This document shows, piece after piece, positions 25,066-38,924 of a stretch of DNA of 64,000 nucleotides. Below the pieces are notes generated by a model that was not told where the DNA came from, made no database searches, and was given only the letters and a program-made list of their open reading frames with translations. The translations under genes and the position numbers were made by a program. Position 1 is the first letter of the stretch. The number at the start of each line of letters is the position of its first letter. This DNA is from Arthrinium phaeospermum (Eukaryota > Ascomycota > Sordariomycetes > Amphisphaeriales > Apiosporaceae): contig QYRS01000002.1 in NCBI GenBank assembly GCA_006503535.1, positions 2,976,001 to 3,040,000 of the forward strand, given 5' to 3'.

Positions 25066-25516
25066 CGCGTCGGCGGATCAGTGGGGGTGGATGTTTGGAT
25101 TGGCGGTGCTGGTAGGGGGCTGATCGATCCTGGTGTTGTGTTGTCGAGGTTGTTGTTCGGATTGCCATGGACTAATCACAGTTGATTCTAAACCAAAGAA
25201 GGAGGCGTTCTGGGGACCAAACCCACCCCCGGAATGACGGATCTTGCCCCACCAATTGTCCGCCTAAGCCAACTGAACAACCCCTTACCGCTTTCTTTCT
25301 TTCCCTTCTCACCTTACGTATGCCGTCGAAAGTATGTAGGTACAGACAAATCACGGGCCTTCAACTCTAATGTTCATTTCACAGCACAGCGATATTCAGG
25401 AAAAAACTGCCCATTGATTTATGTGAAGTGTGATGGTTGTCCTGGCAACTTCAAGACTGTGTGCCGATCGTGGAGTTCGGAGTTAAGATCTATACTACAA
25501 CGTCACCATTCTGGTC
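25066..25516. other. Intergenic, EXO70 promoter side
   Basis: 451 nt between the EXO70 start and the aminotransferase stop, both on the minus strand. No ORF of note and no obvious TATA box. Confidence 0.5.
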
Positions 25517-27175
<1,659 letters not shown>

Positions 27176-27249
27176 GTTTAATCTGCTTGTCTTGATCTGG
27201 GGATTTCTTTCTACAGTACTGCTCGTCTCGGGGAGGTGACCGAGCGATA

Positions 27250-27255
27250 CTTATA
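27250..27255 (-). promoter_or_regulatory. TATA-like box TATAAG upstream of aminotransferase
   Basis: TATAAG on the minus strand, about 75 nt before the ATG at 27175, a suitable distance for a fungal core promoter. Confidence 0.4.
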
Positions 27256-28951
27256 AGCATTGGCTTGTTTCCAGGCAATATGGGGTTCGGGTACATCGGC
27301 TTCGTACAGCGTAGTCCTAAGACTCGAGACAGCGCCTCTCTCCTCAGTTGTTGTGCCTTAGCTCACAGCTGTATCACAACTCCCCCCCTCCTCCGCCCCT
27401 CCTTCGACTTCCAATCAATGGGAAGGCTTCTAGTGTGGATGTCGGATGATTTACTATGAAAGCCTTATCATCGGCCAGCATACGTTTCAATGACCCTATC
27501 TACCCTGCGGGGAAATGATTTGGGTTACCTTTGGCATGAAAAGTAAGGAGGGTGGGTGATGCAGGTTACGCATACGCTCCCAGGCGGAACCTCACCTGCT
27601 TGGCATGATTTGTTTAGCTGACAGAGCCCTTGGTGGTGTGGCGGAGACCTTGCTCACCGACTGGCTGTAGTAATCTTTGCGCATTCTCGACATCGGGAGA
27701 TACGGCCGGCCCAAGACGACGTGAAGAGACATTCCCGACAACGGAGAGATAGTCACACGGAGACTGTGGAACTGCCACGCCAAGCCCAGTCCCTCCGAGA
27801 TGCAGACCAGGGTAGTGAATCTTACTCGACATGTCCAATCACAAGGCTAGGAGCCCCAGGAGGTCAGCACTAAATCGGCATCCCGAAGTCGGCTACGTCA
27901 ATCTGTCGCATCCGAGTACCCTCAATAGAAGTGGAGAGCGGCAGAGGGCTCAGGACCTTGTGACAGCCGGCCCAATTGCTAGCCGGATGCATACTAGTAT
28001 AGGGGCCTAGTGGGCCAACCATTTCTGACCGCTTCGGTTGCAAGTTGTCCGTTACCTACTCCATGTAGGACTCGTCGGGCTTCATACCTTGTTGAGATTT
28101 GAGAGCCAATGGGTATGGGAGACACGTTGTAGGTCAGGGTGTGAGAGGGCCAGGGGTATCAGTGATGATTGGTCACTGTTGCAGCATGCCGTCCTCCTAT
28201 GCATTAGCACATACATTCTTCAGCAAATGCAGGCCGGCTAGTCTCTTATACGCCTCTGGAAGACGCCCTTTCCTGCTGCCCATCTCAGACATATCCTTCG
28301 AAGCCCTCCAGCGATGGGACAGCTCTTATTGCAGGAACTGCCGGCAAGCTCCTAGCCCGAGTTTCTGTATCGGCAATGCACCTAGCGCAAAACGGGCAAC
28401 AAATCGCATTTGGGGCGCATCTACTCCGACACGATAACGCAGCACCTCTGCGGCCCATCCCGACAGTCTTTTCTTGGGTGTTGAAGATGGCAAGGTATTA
28501 TTGCGGTCCGGAAACAGGCTCCTGTGCGTTTCGTCTGCACACCTATACGTCAAACGTGGTGAGTGATATGCCGAATACAGGAACATAAGTATGTGCTCTG
28601 AGCACACTGTAACCCAACTTTGTGTCACTTCAGCATGATACCATGCCTGCTCAATCAGACGAACGGCAAATATAATGGAGGGGGGACATCCCAACAAGGT
28701 TGCCTACATGTTGATGCAGCTGCTCCATTATGGTTGTGGCTCATGAATATGAGCCCGGGTGTCTTGAATCCCTTTACCCCTTTACACCTACATGTGATGG
28801 TTTGCCACAGCACTTTTCCCCTCACAGACTGAGCCATATCATGTTGGCTTCAGTGTGAACCAATCCATAAGGGAGCTCTCAGCTGTTGGTTGACTCCGTG
28901 TTGGTTTGTCAGCGGAGCAATGAAACGCCGTCAAAGGGGGCCGATCGTACC

Positions 28952-28952
<1 letters not shown>

Positions 28953-28981
<29 letters not shown>
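28953..28981. repeat. 29-nt cytosine homopolymer
   Basis: Uninterrupted run of 29 C (G29 on the minus strand), capable of i-motif or G-quadruplex structure. Exact length is unlikely to be reliable in an assembly. Confidence 0.9.
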
Positions 28982-28982
<1 letters not shown>

Positions 28983-30368
28983 ACTTAGCGGAATCATCGA
29001 GCATGTACATCCCTGCCTCGCCTGCCTCTCGGCCTCCAGATGCACCCTTGGAGTGCAGTTTGGAGATGGTCCTCACACATTTCGAAAATGGTATTTCACT
29101 ACGGCCATGTGTTGGCTCATCACTCATCTAGAAACGATGCATGGCAAAGGTAAGGGACCATATCGCGGCCCATGCCAAGTGGTACTTGTATCTCTTGGGG
29201 GCCAGAGTCTGCTGAACAACTCGGGCGTCGCTACTCAATGACTTCGCCTCACTTTTACTTCTGCATGGACGTATGCTGTCCCTTTGGGAAAGGCTGCGTG
29301 TTCATACCAGAATAAGATCTACATGTCGTCCCTAGTACGTATAGGTCCTTTCTGTCTTTTGACATTGAGCACTGAGCACCTAGCATAGACATAATCGCCG
29401 TTATTGCCTAGTTATATCGACGCACTGACGCAGTAAGAGAGGTATCTAGGCATTCTTCAACCGCCCAAGAACCTAGTGGCCGCTCTGCTCAGACAGCCTC
29501 CGAGGCCGTGGTTGGTAAACAGTGCACGCTGAAGGCAAGGCCACAAGCCTAGCGCCCCCTCCAACGATCTCCACACCTAGTACGTGTGGAGGCAGTATCG
29601 TCCAGTGGTATCGCTCTCTTCGAGAGCCCATTGGATCGAGATGACGCTCCGTATACAACCAACAATGTCTCAGGGTCGCCAACCTACGACATGCTTGGCT
29701 GCATGTCCTGGATTCTCCAGTGCGCTACCAAATGGCAAGAGCGAGTCGACTTCCCTCTTCCTGTTTGCTCTAACGGTCTATGTGATACCCGTTTTAGTGT
29801 CTTGGAACGGCTGGGCTGAATTATCGAGTGTGAGATCGGCCGCGAGTACAGCCGAATCTCGTGTCGCTTTCGAGTGTTCCTTGGGCGGGTCGACACGTGA
29901 GTTCAATTCCTTTGGGAAGCGATTTCGATTCTATACTTGAGCAGGCTCTGCTGCCGATGGCCAAGATGGTACGATCGGGTCAAATTGACCAATGTCAAGA
30001 GTAGAGACCATATCGGTCACTCCTAGTATGACGAAACGAATGTCAGTAGCTCTAGACCAATTATAAACTTAGTATAATGCATGCCAGTATCACAGCCTCT
30101 TACGATGCTGTCATTTTGGGCACCATTTAAGGACAACTAGGGGAGAAGGACACGTTGAACAGCTTGGACTTGGACCAAGGTGGCTGCAGATCATTTTTCA
30201 TGGTAGTTGGCCAACTTAAATGCGTGTTATGGTATGGCCAAGTCTATGCATTTTGTAAATATCATTCACTTTGCATGTTTCGATGGTCACTGCCTTCTTT
30301 CCCCTACAACCCAGGTTTCCTTCCCATAGATCCAACACACCCTCTCCTCTCAGAGCTATTTCCTCCTT

Positions 30369-30935
30369 TTAGGACCCCCTAAAGCTCTTCTGCTTCTCAA
30401 TGGGACCGACCAGCAGCCTCCCACTAATGGGGTGATGGACCTGAACCTCAAACAGTTCCACCAGACTCTTCCCTAGCTGCTGCTGTTCCATATAGCGATC
30501 GTACGTTTCGTCTTCATCCTCGTCTTCGTCCTCCTCGTCCTCCTCCGCCACCTCTTCTGCTTGCTCCTCCTCCTCTTCTTCTGGCCCCCTCCCTCTTCTC
30601 AGCGCCCGTTGGCGGAGGCGGTAGCGGCGGCGGCGCTGGTAGCACTGCGCGATGGCCTCGGCCTCGCCCGCCTGGCCGTCCTTGAGCACCTCGTAGAAGC
30701 GCGCGTTGAGCTCCGTGATGGCGTCCGACGCGGGACCCTCGGCGCCCACCGGCTCCTTGACCAGTATCACCACGATGTACGCCGTCTCCTTGATCCGCCC
30801 GAACCGCACCTGGCCCACCCGCTCCTCGCCGTACATGCGCTTGGCCAGCTCCAGCAGCCGCGGCGACAGCCTCCTGAAGAGCGACATGTCGCCCTTGTTG
30901 GGGGAGCGCCGGAAGCCGCTCCATATCATGTCCAT
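30369..30935 (-). CDS. Hypothetical protein with Arg-rich stretch and acidic tract
   Basis: Single-exon 188-aa protein; I do not recognise the family. The ATG at 30935 is the first in frame. Strong C/G third-position bias through the middle supports coding. Residues 1-95 look folded (FRRLSPRLLELAKRMYGEERVG, then TAYIVVILVKEP, a probable beta-alpha segment). Residues 101-116 are Arg-rich (QRRRRYRLRQRALRRGRG) and are followed at 119-143 by a run of Glu/Asp. The C-terminal ~45 residues (LGKSLVELFEVQVHHPI...) are again ordered-looking. The basic and acidic blocks side by side suggest a nuclear or chromatin/RNP role, but that is inference. No partner gene is close. Confidence 0.6.
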   Translation of the reverse strand: MDMIWSGFRRSPNKGDMSLFRRLSPRLLELAKRMYGEERVGQVRFGRIKETAYIVVILVKEPVGAEGPASDAITELNARFYEVLKDGQAGEAEAIAQCYQRRRRYRLRQRALRRGRGPEEEEEEQAEEVAEEDEEDEDEDEDETYDRYMEQQQLGKSLVELFEVQVHHPISGRLLVGPIEKQKSFRGS

Positions 30936-32087
30936 GTTGTCCTTTCTGTTTTGATTATTGTTTTGATTTTTTTTGATGGTGGTGGAAATCGGGAATGGCC
31001 GGGCGGCCCCCTTGTTTGTCTGTCGCTCTTAGGAGCAAGTGTTTGTGTCTGTGTGTGTGTGTTCAATCGAGGGCGTGCGCCGGTGTACGATGGCGTTGGT
31101 ATATATCAAGCTCGCAGCAGTCTGTTTGCTTGGATGTGCTTCTCTCGATTTTCTTTTCTAAAAACGGAAGGGATATTTGCCTATCAGATACAGCCCAGTC
31201 GACATCTGGGTGTAAATTCAATAGACCCGGCGAGACTGTGCTGTGCTAGGTCGCTGTGATGACACATTCAGCATGGAGGTGATGGATTGGCACACAGAGG
31301 TTCCGTGAGATATATTCGTTTGCATTGGGTGCCGTCACTGGCATGGTTGTTCTGAAATGCTTTGTTTTGTCGGGATGAATCCGTCAAACAGGCTGTCGAC
31401 AAAGACATTCCGTAAAGCAAAGAACCAAACTGCGGTTTGACAAGATCCCACCCATTCTGACAAAGAAGTAATATAGGAGACTCAATTGATTTGCCCTCGT
31501 TCTTCTTCCTTGGGACCGGAAAGGGCCATGCAGATAGTGGGATACTGCATGTGCCCTCCGGCTACGAAGCTCTCGTGCCTATGCTGCCATGATAACCTCA
31601 CCAGCCCCGGCTACCAACTGCGATAGAGGTCCTCATCTAGATGCAATGACAGTGGGATTGAGGTTTGCCTCGGTGACGGGACGTCAGTTCTCACGACTCT
31701 GCCCATCCTCACCAGGAACCTCGTACCCCAGCCCGCTCTTCCCGGCGGTCATTGCAATATTTGGTCGGGCATGGCGTGGTGTCGGGCGTAAGAAAAGTTA
31801 TTATTAGTTCATGCGAAGTAGATGGTAACTGGTAAGCCATGTTCGGGAGCATGTCCGAGCGAGTATGTCGCCCGTTCGCTCCCGCCTCTCCACACCCTCC
31901 ACTTGGATCGGCGGGGAGCTCGTATTCCCAACTCCACACCATGCATCTTCAAAACCGAACGATGCGCGCCAGCCATGCGACGAAGACTATGTTATGTATA
32001 TAAGCCTGCCATTCCCGGCAGCGTTGTCGCCAGTATGTCTCAAGCATCCGTCACTCGTTTCCGTGCAAGAGATATCCAACGGCCGCG
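30936..32087. other. Divergent intergenic region
   Basis: Shared 1.15-kb upstream region of the acidic-tract gene (-) and the subtilisin gene (+). It contains a T-rich stretch just upstream of 30935, a short TG-rich run near 31050 and the TATA box of the subtilisin gene. Confidence 0.5.
31997..32004 (+). promoter_or_regulatory. TATA box TATATAAG of subtilisin gene
   Basis: Consensus TATA element 84 nt before the ATG at 32088, as expected for a regulated secreted-enzyme gene. Confidence 0.6.
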
Positions 32088-35016
32088 ATGAAGTTTGCCA
32101 GCACCGTCTGCGCTGCCCTGTTTGGGGTCGCGACCACCGTCACTGCCCAGCAGCAGCAGCCGCCCGAAGACCAGTCGAATTGGGTCCCGGGCGCCTACAT
32201 TGTCGAGCTTGATTCCAACGAGAGCCCTGACGCCTTCTACACCCAGCTCGCGCGCGACCATGGCATTGAGGCCGAGCAGCGGATGCATCTGGCCAGCTCC
32301 GCCCTCTTCCACGGCGCTTCGTTCCAGGTGCGCAATGCGTCCAGCCACGACCACGCTGGGCTGTTGGCCTCAATGAAGACCAAGGCCCAAGTGAAGGCCG
32401 TCTGGCCAATACGCACCGTCAGTCTCAATGTAGGCAAGCCAGCCCCCCACGACGTGCCCCTGCCCGCTTCCTCCTCCGGCGCCCGGGGCATCCATCGACG
32501 GGATGTGGCCAATGAGACTGCCGATACTTTCTCGCCGCACCTCATGACCCAAATCGACAAGCTGCATGCTCGGGGAATCACGGGAAAGGGCTTTCGTATC
32601 GCCATTGTCGACAGCGGCATTGACTATCATCACCCGGCTCTGGGCGGCTGCTTTGGCCCAGGCTGCCTGGTCGAGACCGGCTGGGACCTTGTCGGTGACA
32701 ACTACAACCCTCCAGAAATGCCAACGCCGGATCCAGACCCTTACGACAGCTGCGTCGGGCACGGCACCCACGTTGCCGGGATCATTGCCGCCCAGCTGCA
32801 GGGCAACGAATACGGCTTCACCGGCGCGGCCCCGGGTGTCAAGCTGGCCGCCTACCGCGCATGGGGCTGCTCGGCCAAGGCCACGACCGATGTCCTGATC
32901 GCGGCCTTCCTCAAGGCGTTCGAGGACGGCAACGACATCATCTCGTGCTCGGACGGCCTGCTCAACGGCTGGTCGGACGACGCCTGGGGTCTGGTGGCCT
33001 CGCGCATCGCCGCCGCCGGTGTGCCCGTGGTGATTGCCGCCGGCAACGACGGAGGCGCGGGCATCTTCGAGGCCTCGACACCGGCCGGTGCCCGTGGCGT
33101 CGCGGGCGTGGGGGCAGTGCAGAACGCCGTGTTCCCCGTCTTTGTTACGGAGGGCGGGTACTCGCTTTCGCAAAACCCCGTGGATGGTGGTGCGGCTGCT
33201 GTGAACGGCAATGCCACTGCCAGCCGCTTCGGCTTTTTGGCCGGCACGCCTGCTTTCCCTCGGGAGACAAAGCTGTTCCTCTGGGCCGCTATGGGCAACG
33301 ATGTCGCTTCTACCGCCGAAGACGCCTGCAGCCCACTGCCGGATGATACCCCAGACTTGTCGGACAAGCTGGTGCTGCTACGTGTACCCAACTCTCAGAA
33401 GACACGGTGCTATCCCATCGATCAGGGGGAGAACATAGTCGCCAAGGGGGGCAAGTATATGGCGTACATTGTCCAGAGCAACGTGACGTTTGAGGAGCAG
33501 TACCTTTACGTCGACAACATCAAAGGAGTCATCAGCGTGGCGCCGTTCCAAGGAGCCCGGTGGGTTGATGCCTTGAATAAAGGGATGGAGGTGACGGTGA
33601 CGGTCCCGGGCCCCGACGCGCCGGCCACTACCTTGATGGAACTCGAGGACCACATCACTGGTGGCTACACGGGCGATTTCTCCAGCTGGGGTCCGACCTG
33701 GGAGCTTCTTCCCAAGCCTGATCTGACGGCTCCCGGCGGTAAGATCCTGTCGACTTACCCCTTGCCCCTTGGTGGATATCGCGTCATGACGGGCACTTCT
33801 ATGGGTAAGCAGATATCCATGGCCTTTCCTTTAGTATTACTCATGTGACTTACATTTTCCTGGGTCAGCTTGCCCCTTGGTGGCCGGCGTCCTCGCGCTC
33901 ATCGGCGAGGCCCGCGGCTCCCTGCCGGATCCCAGCCTTATCAAGCGCCTAATCTCGGCCACGGCCCAGCCCCAAATCTGGTTCGACGGCACCAAGACCT
34001 ACCCAGGCACCCTAGCCCCTGTCTCGCAGCAGGGCGCCGGTATGATCCAGGCTTACGACGCAGCATTTGCCAAGACGGTCCTGGGCGTGGAAAGCTTGAA
34101 CCTGAACGACACGGAGCACTTTGCCGGCGCGCACACCTTCTCCATCGAGAACACGGGGACCCAGGAGGCGACGTACGTGCTCGGCCACATGAAGACCCCG
34201 ACAATGTACACCCTCGTCCCGGGCAACGCCTCGCCCATCAAGGCCGGCTATCCCAACCCCACCGTCGACGTGTGGGCCGAGCTGCGCTTTGATGCGGACT
34301 CGGTCGTCGTCCCCGCCGGCGGCTCGGCCAACGTCACAGTCACGTTCACGGCCCCCAGTGGTGCCAATATAAACGCGACGCTGCTGCCCGTGTACAGCGG
34401 GTACATCAGCATCAACAACACGCGCGACGACGAGCACCTCGTAATCCCCTACCTCGGCGTCGCCGGCTCCATGCGATCCGTGCCCATCCTCCAGGCGAGC
34501 TCGAGCTTCCTGGCGGACTACGGATCGCCCGCCGAGGCCGGACGAGTCTACACACTGTCGCCGCCGGACCCGGCCGACCTGCCGTTTCTCAACAACCCCA
34601 ACAAGGACCCCGTGCACATCCCCGACGTAGGCAAGACGCCCAACATGCTGCTGCAGCCCGTCCTGGGCACCCGGGCCCTGCACGTCGACGTCGTCGTAGC
34701 TTCTTCAAACAGCAGCAGCGGCAACTACGTACGAGAAAGGGAAGAAGACGGAAACAGCAGAAACAACAAGAAAACGCCCACGGGCCGGCCGTGCCTCGGC
34801 GCCCTCGCCGGCTACCCCCAGGCGTACGTCTCCAGAGACGAGCAGCGCGCCTTCTTCCAGGGAATGTTGGCGGACGGGACCGTTCTGCCCGCGGGGACCT
34901 ATCGGCTGGTGGCGAGCGCGTTGCGGGTGTTTGGCGATGAGGCGAGGGAGGAGGATTGGGACGTGGTGGAGACGGTGCCGTTTGTTGTCAAGTACGACGA
35001 CGCCGCCGCTTCATGA
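32088..35016 (+). CDS. Secreted subtilisin-like serine protease (S8, large class I type)
   Basis: Extracellular endoprotease, 954 aa, two exons (32088-33804 and 33869-35016) with a 64-nt intron that splits the catalytic-Ser motif (GTSM/ACP). Signal peptide at residues 1-20 (MKFASTVCAALFGVATTVTA), then an I9-like prodomain (WVPGAYIVELDS) ending near RGIHRRDV (about 140), a likely processing site. Catalytic triad: Asp175 (IAIVDSGIDYHHPAL), His225 (GHGTHVAGI), Ser571 (GTSMACPLVAG); the oxyanion Asn lies in VVIAAGND. A long insert between His and Ser resembles a PA domain. After the protease comes an fn3-like module (VTVTFTAPSGANIN region). Size and order match bacterial-like subtilisins such as Metarhizium Pr1C. 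Residues ~852-876 are an odd charged/Asn-rich insertion (REREEDGNSRNNKK) near the C-terminus. Likely role: nutrient or host protein breakdown. Confidence 0.93.
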
Positions 35017-38000
35017 AAGTATCTGTGATATCGAAAAACGGTGTACAATGCTAGCAAGTACTGACTTGATGATGATATGGGCCAATGATATGCTACGACT
35101 TACGCTACCTACTTTCCACATCTGCATTCGCAAACAGCAATAGAAAAGTACCGTCTCTGTCGTAATCTCTTTCTCTCAGCACCTGCCTTAGACAGTGCTC
35201 TGACGACAGCCTCACATTGCCGCGATGCCCTAGCAGTCTTCGGTCAGTATGACGCCCAGGTCGTTTTCTAAAAGGGGCTCTCTAAGTGGCAGCATCCAGT
35301 ATGGACCGATCTTGCTACATGGGAGGTCCAGAGAGAACGTGTACTTCATCGTGCCTTGTCGTCAAGGCAAGAAACGAGGGTCCCTCTTTGGCATCCTGTT
35401 TGACGTCAACGTCCCGACGGACATTTTCTTTGGGCATTTTACCGCACCCTTACAACGTTGTAGCACGCAGCATAGCCGTTACCTACCGAGTCATATTCCC
35501 ACGTGAAACATTCCGAAGCTTTAATTTAATACAGTCACGTTCACGGGGTAATTATGATAAGACACAATTTACAGGAGTCTTGGTATGGTGTCGGCTGCTG
35601 TTAGCTGTGAGTCAAGGCTCATACAGCACAGCAAATATACCCCGACTCACTCCTTGCCCTCTACCGAATTCATCACACAAGGCTGTGTATGAACAGTACA
35701 GTACATCTTGCGAGAGAATGATAAATGAATCGGACGAGTCACTTCTCACATCGCGGCCGAGAAGGCGATGCGCCGGCGTATGTACCGGTATAATTCATAG
35801 GATTAGCTAGGAATATTCAGGAGAGATTTGGATCGGGTACCTAGATCACGAGTGGAGATTTGGTTATGTTCGAGCTGTTGCATTAGTGAGCAATGAGCTG
35901 ACTGAACCCTACTGCTTCTTCTTAGTCCATCGGGTACTATATACCAGGTCTCCAGGGCGCCATCTAGAACTGTGTCTTCATTTGCAGACTGGTGTAGGAG
36001 CTGCCTTTCTCATTGGCCTACTTGGAAACATAGCCCTGCCACTTCACATGTCCACCGAGCTCTGGCTTCTGGCTATGAAGAGTTGATAGATCAACTTTCT
36101 AGAAGAAGAACAAGGAGAAACCATGAAGCTATTGGTCTACCTACACCAAAAAGTTCACTGGACTATAGCAGGCACCAAACAAGCCTAAAGGAGTCGCCTG
36201 GTATATGTCGGTCTACTATCAGGTATAGGATGGTGGTGTTGGATGAAAAGAAAAACAGGTTAGGTGGGCTGGTAAGTAGGTAGGCGAGGAGGCGATAGGT
36301 ATCACTAATGGATGGTGGTGACGAAACGAACCTGCTTCCTTTCATTTTTCTTTTCTTCTTCATGCCGGCAAAAGTTGCTGGAAAAGTCTGGGGAAGCGAT
36401 ATTGCTTGGCGTACCAAACCACGAGTTCGCATGGGTGACCGAGACACGGCTTGTTGCTTCATCTCCCCTTTTTCTGTGTGTGTCTCTCTCGCGCTCTCTC
36501 TCGTCTTCCCCCCTCTTTCTCTTGCCGTCTAGCCATCCCACCAGGGCAACCATAATAAAAAAGAAAACAAGGAATGACACCCCTCGAATGCGACGTCAGA
36601 TCAGACGGAGGGCTTGCCGATAAGCCTGCCATATATAAACCGCCATGGGGGGGTTTCTTTCTAAAACTCCCAAGCAAAAGCAAGGAGGGCCCGGGACCTG
36701 GTTTTGCTAATGCCGCCCAAATATAGGTCTGTAGTTACAGGGCCAGGGCCATCGGATCCAGGGCATTCATTCGGCGTTTTGGTTCATGCTTGGAAGGAAC
36801 GAAAAATCAAAAGAAAACACTTCATCACCTCCAAAAACACGATTCTGAAAACACGACGAGCGGGTGGCTGCTTGACCACAACGCACCCATTGTCATAAAT
36901 AAGTTTGGCTTCGGTTACACGGCCGAGGGGGCGAGCGCAAGCATGGCTGGGCTTTGCGGGAGCTGAAGCGAGTTTCTCGGCTACCAGCAGTCATCGCCCG
37001 TGTTTTCGCGGCGCCCTCTGTTTTGACGTGTGTACGTACATTAAGCATGTACAATCGATCCAACGTGGCTGTGAGCGTACACTGCCGGTGGTTGTGTGCA
37101 GAGGACCAGGGAGGGCACTTGCGCATTTTTGGGGTCGCACAGCAGAACCGGTACTGTGCTGTCTTCCATGCTGGACGACACGAAAGAAGAGGTCTGGTGT
37201 CTGGTTCAAATTGGGGGAGCAGGAGGGGAGGAGGGGAGGAGGGGAGGTGGCAGCGAGGGTCAGGGATCAGCACGTTTCTACAAGTACCCCGCATTATCCA
37301 GATCGTCTCTTGATGCTTCTCCACATTGGCCCAGCCAGATCACGGTCATACCACACTCGTCGCCTCTGCAGTCTGTCTGTCGGCACACACACACACACAT
37401 CAATTCGAACCATGGCGCGATTGTGTGCAGGTACGGAGCACATATTCCCATATCCACAGTCGTGTGTTGTTCTCGGAGTGTTTATTTTCCTTTGGCCCAA
37501 CGGCTTTTAATTTTCCTTTTCGCTCTGATTCTTTGGTCATCATCCCATGCTTATCTCGTCTGGCCTGATCTGATGGGAGTGAACGGACCGATACCGGAGA
37601 CCTGTGTCAGTGTGTCTGCCCTGCAGGCTGCAGTGTGTTTTCCCTCCTCTAATAGACTCCCGCGCTTCGCTTCGGCCACTGGGCGGCGACCCTTGGTTGA
37701 GAACACGCCGACGTGATGTGCGGCACGGTATGTACTTGTACGGCACCGTCGTACGTACGTAACCTAGCAAGAGCAAAAAATGCCGGCCTTCCTACTGGCC
37801 ACGGCACGCCTGTCCCTGCTGCCATATGCCCCTTGCTAGCCCGGCACCGGCCTGTAAACGCCACGATGCTTGCTCTGCCGACTAATGTACATGAAGTAGC
37901 ATTGTGCCTTGGAAGGAATGCGGTCGAGAGGCTTAAGGTATGAACTTGGCTAGCGTCGAGCCAGGGGTCCCGCGACTGGCCTCGGAGTTGCGGTACTAGA

Positions 38001-38924
38001 ACGGACGATTATAGCGTACAACTGTCTTTCGCTACGGCCCGACGGTCCATATTGCATCCAAACACCTCCTTGTGACGGGGCCAAATTCTACTCGGTCTCA
38101 TCCCTTCCAATGGCATACAGCCTTGGCCGGTTGGCACCCTCTTCGCCTACCCCACAATCCGGTCTTTATGCAAGACATTAATAATAATGGCACCTATTGG
38201 AGAAAAGGCTGGCAGGCACGCATTCACACACACACCCTCTTGCAGGCCGTTTGCTTGCTTGACTCACTGGCCCTTTATATTTCTTTATGCACCCAGCCTC
38301 TTTCTCGAACACCCACTACCTCATGAATATGATCATTGCCATCATCATGAAATCACCAAGCCGCCGATATCCACTTCTGCCCGCTCAGTCTGGGGGGGGG
38401 GGGGCAGCATATGTACGTACAAGTAGCACGTTGAAAAGAGGTGCACTGGGCGCCTACTTGCAGCCACCAGCATCAACCCCCTTTCCTAGTTGGGAACCCA
38501 ACGGCAGTACCCCCAGCAGCTTGCCCTTGGAACAGGGTCCCCTCCCATATGCTGCCAGTCCTCCATGAAAAAAAGAAGAAGAAAAAAAAAAAGAAACTCA
38601 AAAGGTATTGGTTCAGGTGTTATAGTAAAGAGCTTTTTGTAATTGGGTATCCCATCCGACTTGCTATCCATGTACAACTAGTAGCAGATCATGTCTCATA
38701 CACACTTATCATTCGCTGTTATCTCCTGCAGCGCTTTGGCGCTTTCCTCCTTTTGACCGTCCATACTGCAGGCCCTGAACGCCGATGCCATATAGCCGTT
38801 CCCACTCCACCCTAGGTTACCGCTTCAGGAAATGACCGATGCGCGGACTATGTATACAGTTCTAGGGGTAAGGCTTTGCTCCCCCAGATTGACATCCCCC
38901 ACGCCGACCAATAGCTGGCAACTC
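35017..38924. other. Gene-poor interval
   Basis: 3.9 kb between two gene 3' ends (subtilisin + and Zn2Cys6 regulator -). It holds a CA microsatellite (37384-37399), an A-rich stretch near 38570-38590 and a short G run near 38392. Overlapping open frames at 36.9-37.7 kb have no codon bias. I see no gene. Confidence 0.45.
37384..37399. repeat. (CA)8 microsatellite
   Basis: Eight CA units; it produces His-Thr repeats in spurious translations. Confidence 0.85.

Larger units (their letters stand above)
27176..30368. other. Gene-poor interval with a long C tract
   Basis: 3.2 kb between the aminotransferase start and the 3' end of the acidic-tract gene. It contains the TATA-like site of the aminotransferase (27250-27255) and a 29-C homopolymer (28953-28981). 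ORFs here are short and lack coding bias. Confidence 0.5.

Noticed and set aside
28886..29131. 81-codon frame with a poly-proline run
   Set aside because: The prolines are only the translated C homopolymer.
29588..29650. tRNA-like segment (TATCGTCCAGTGGT... with a hairpin)
   Set aside because: The B box is wrong (GGATCGAGATG) and the acceptor stem does not pair.
32370..33173. 267-codon antisense frame in the subtilisin gene
   Set aside because: Shadow frame of a GC-rich coding exon.
36905..37716. Two overlapping 200-codon plus-strand frames
   Set aside because: No codon bias, run through a CA microsatellite (His-Thr repeats), no motifs or splice logic.
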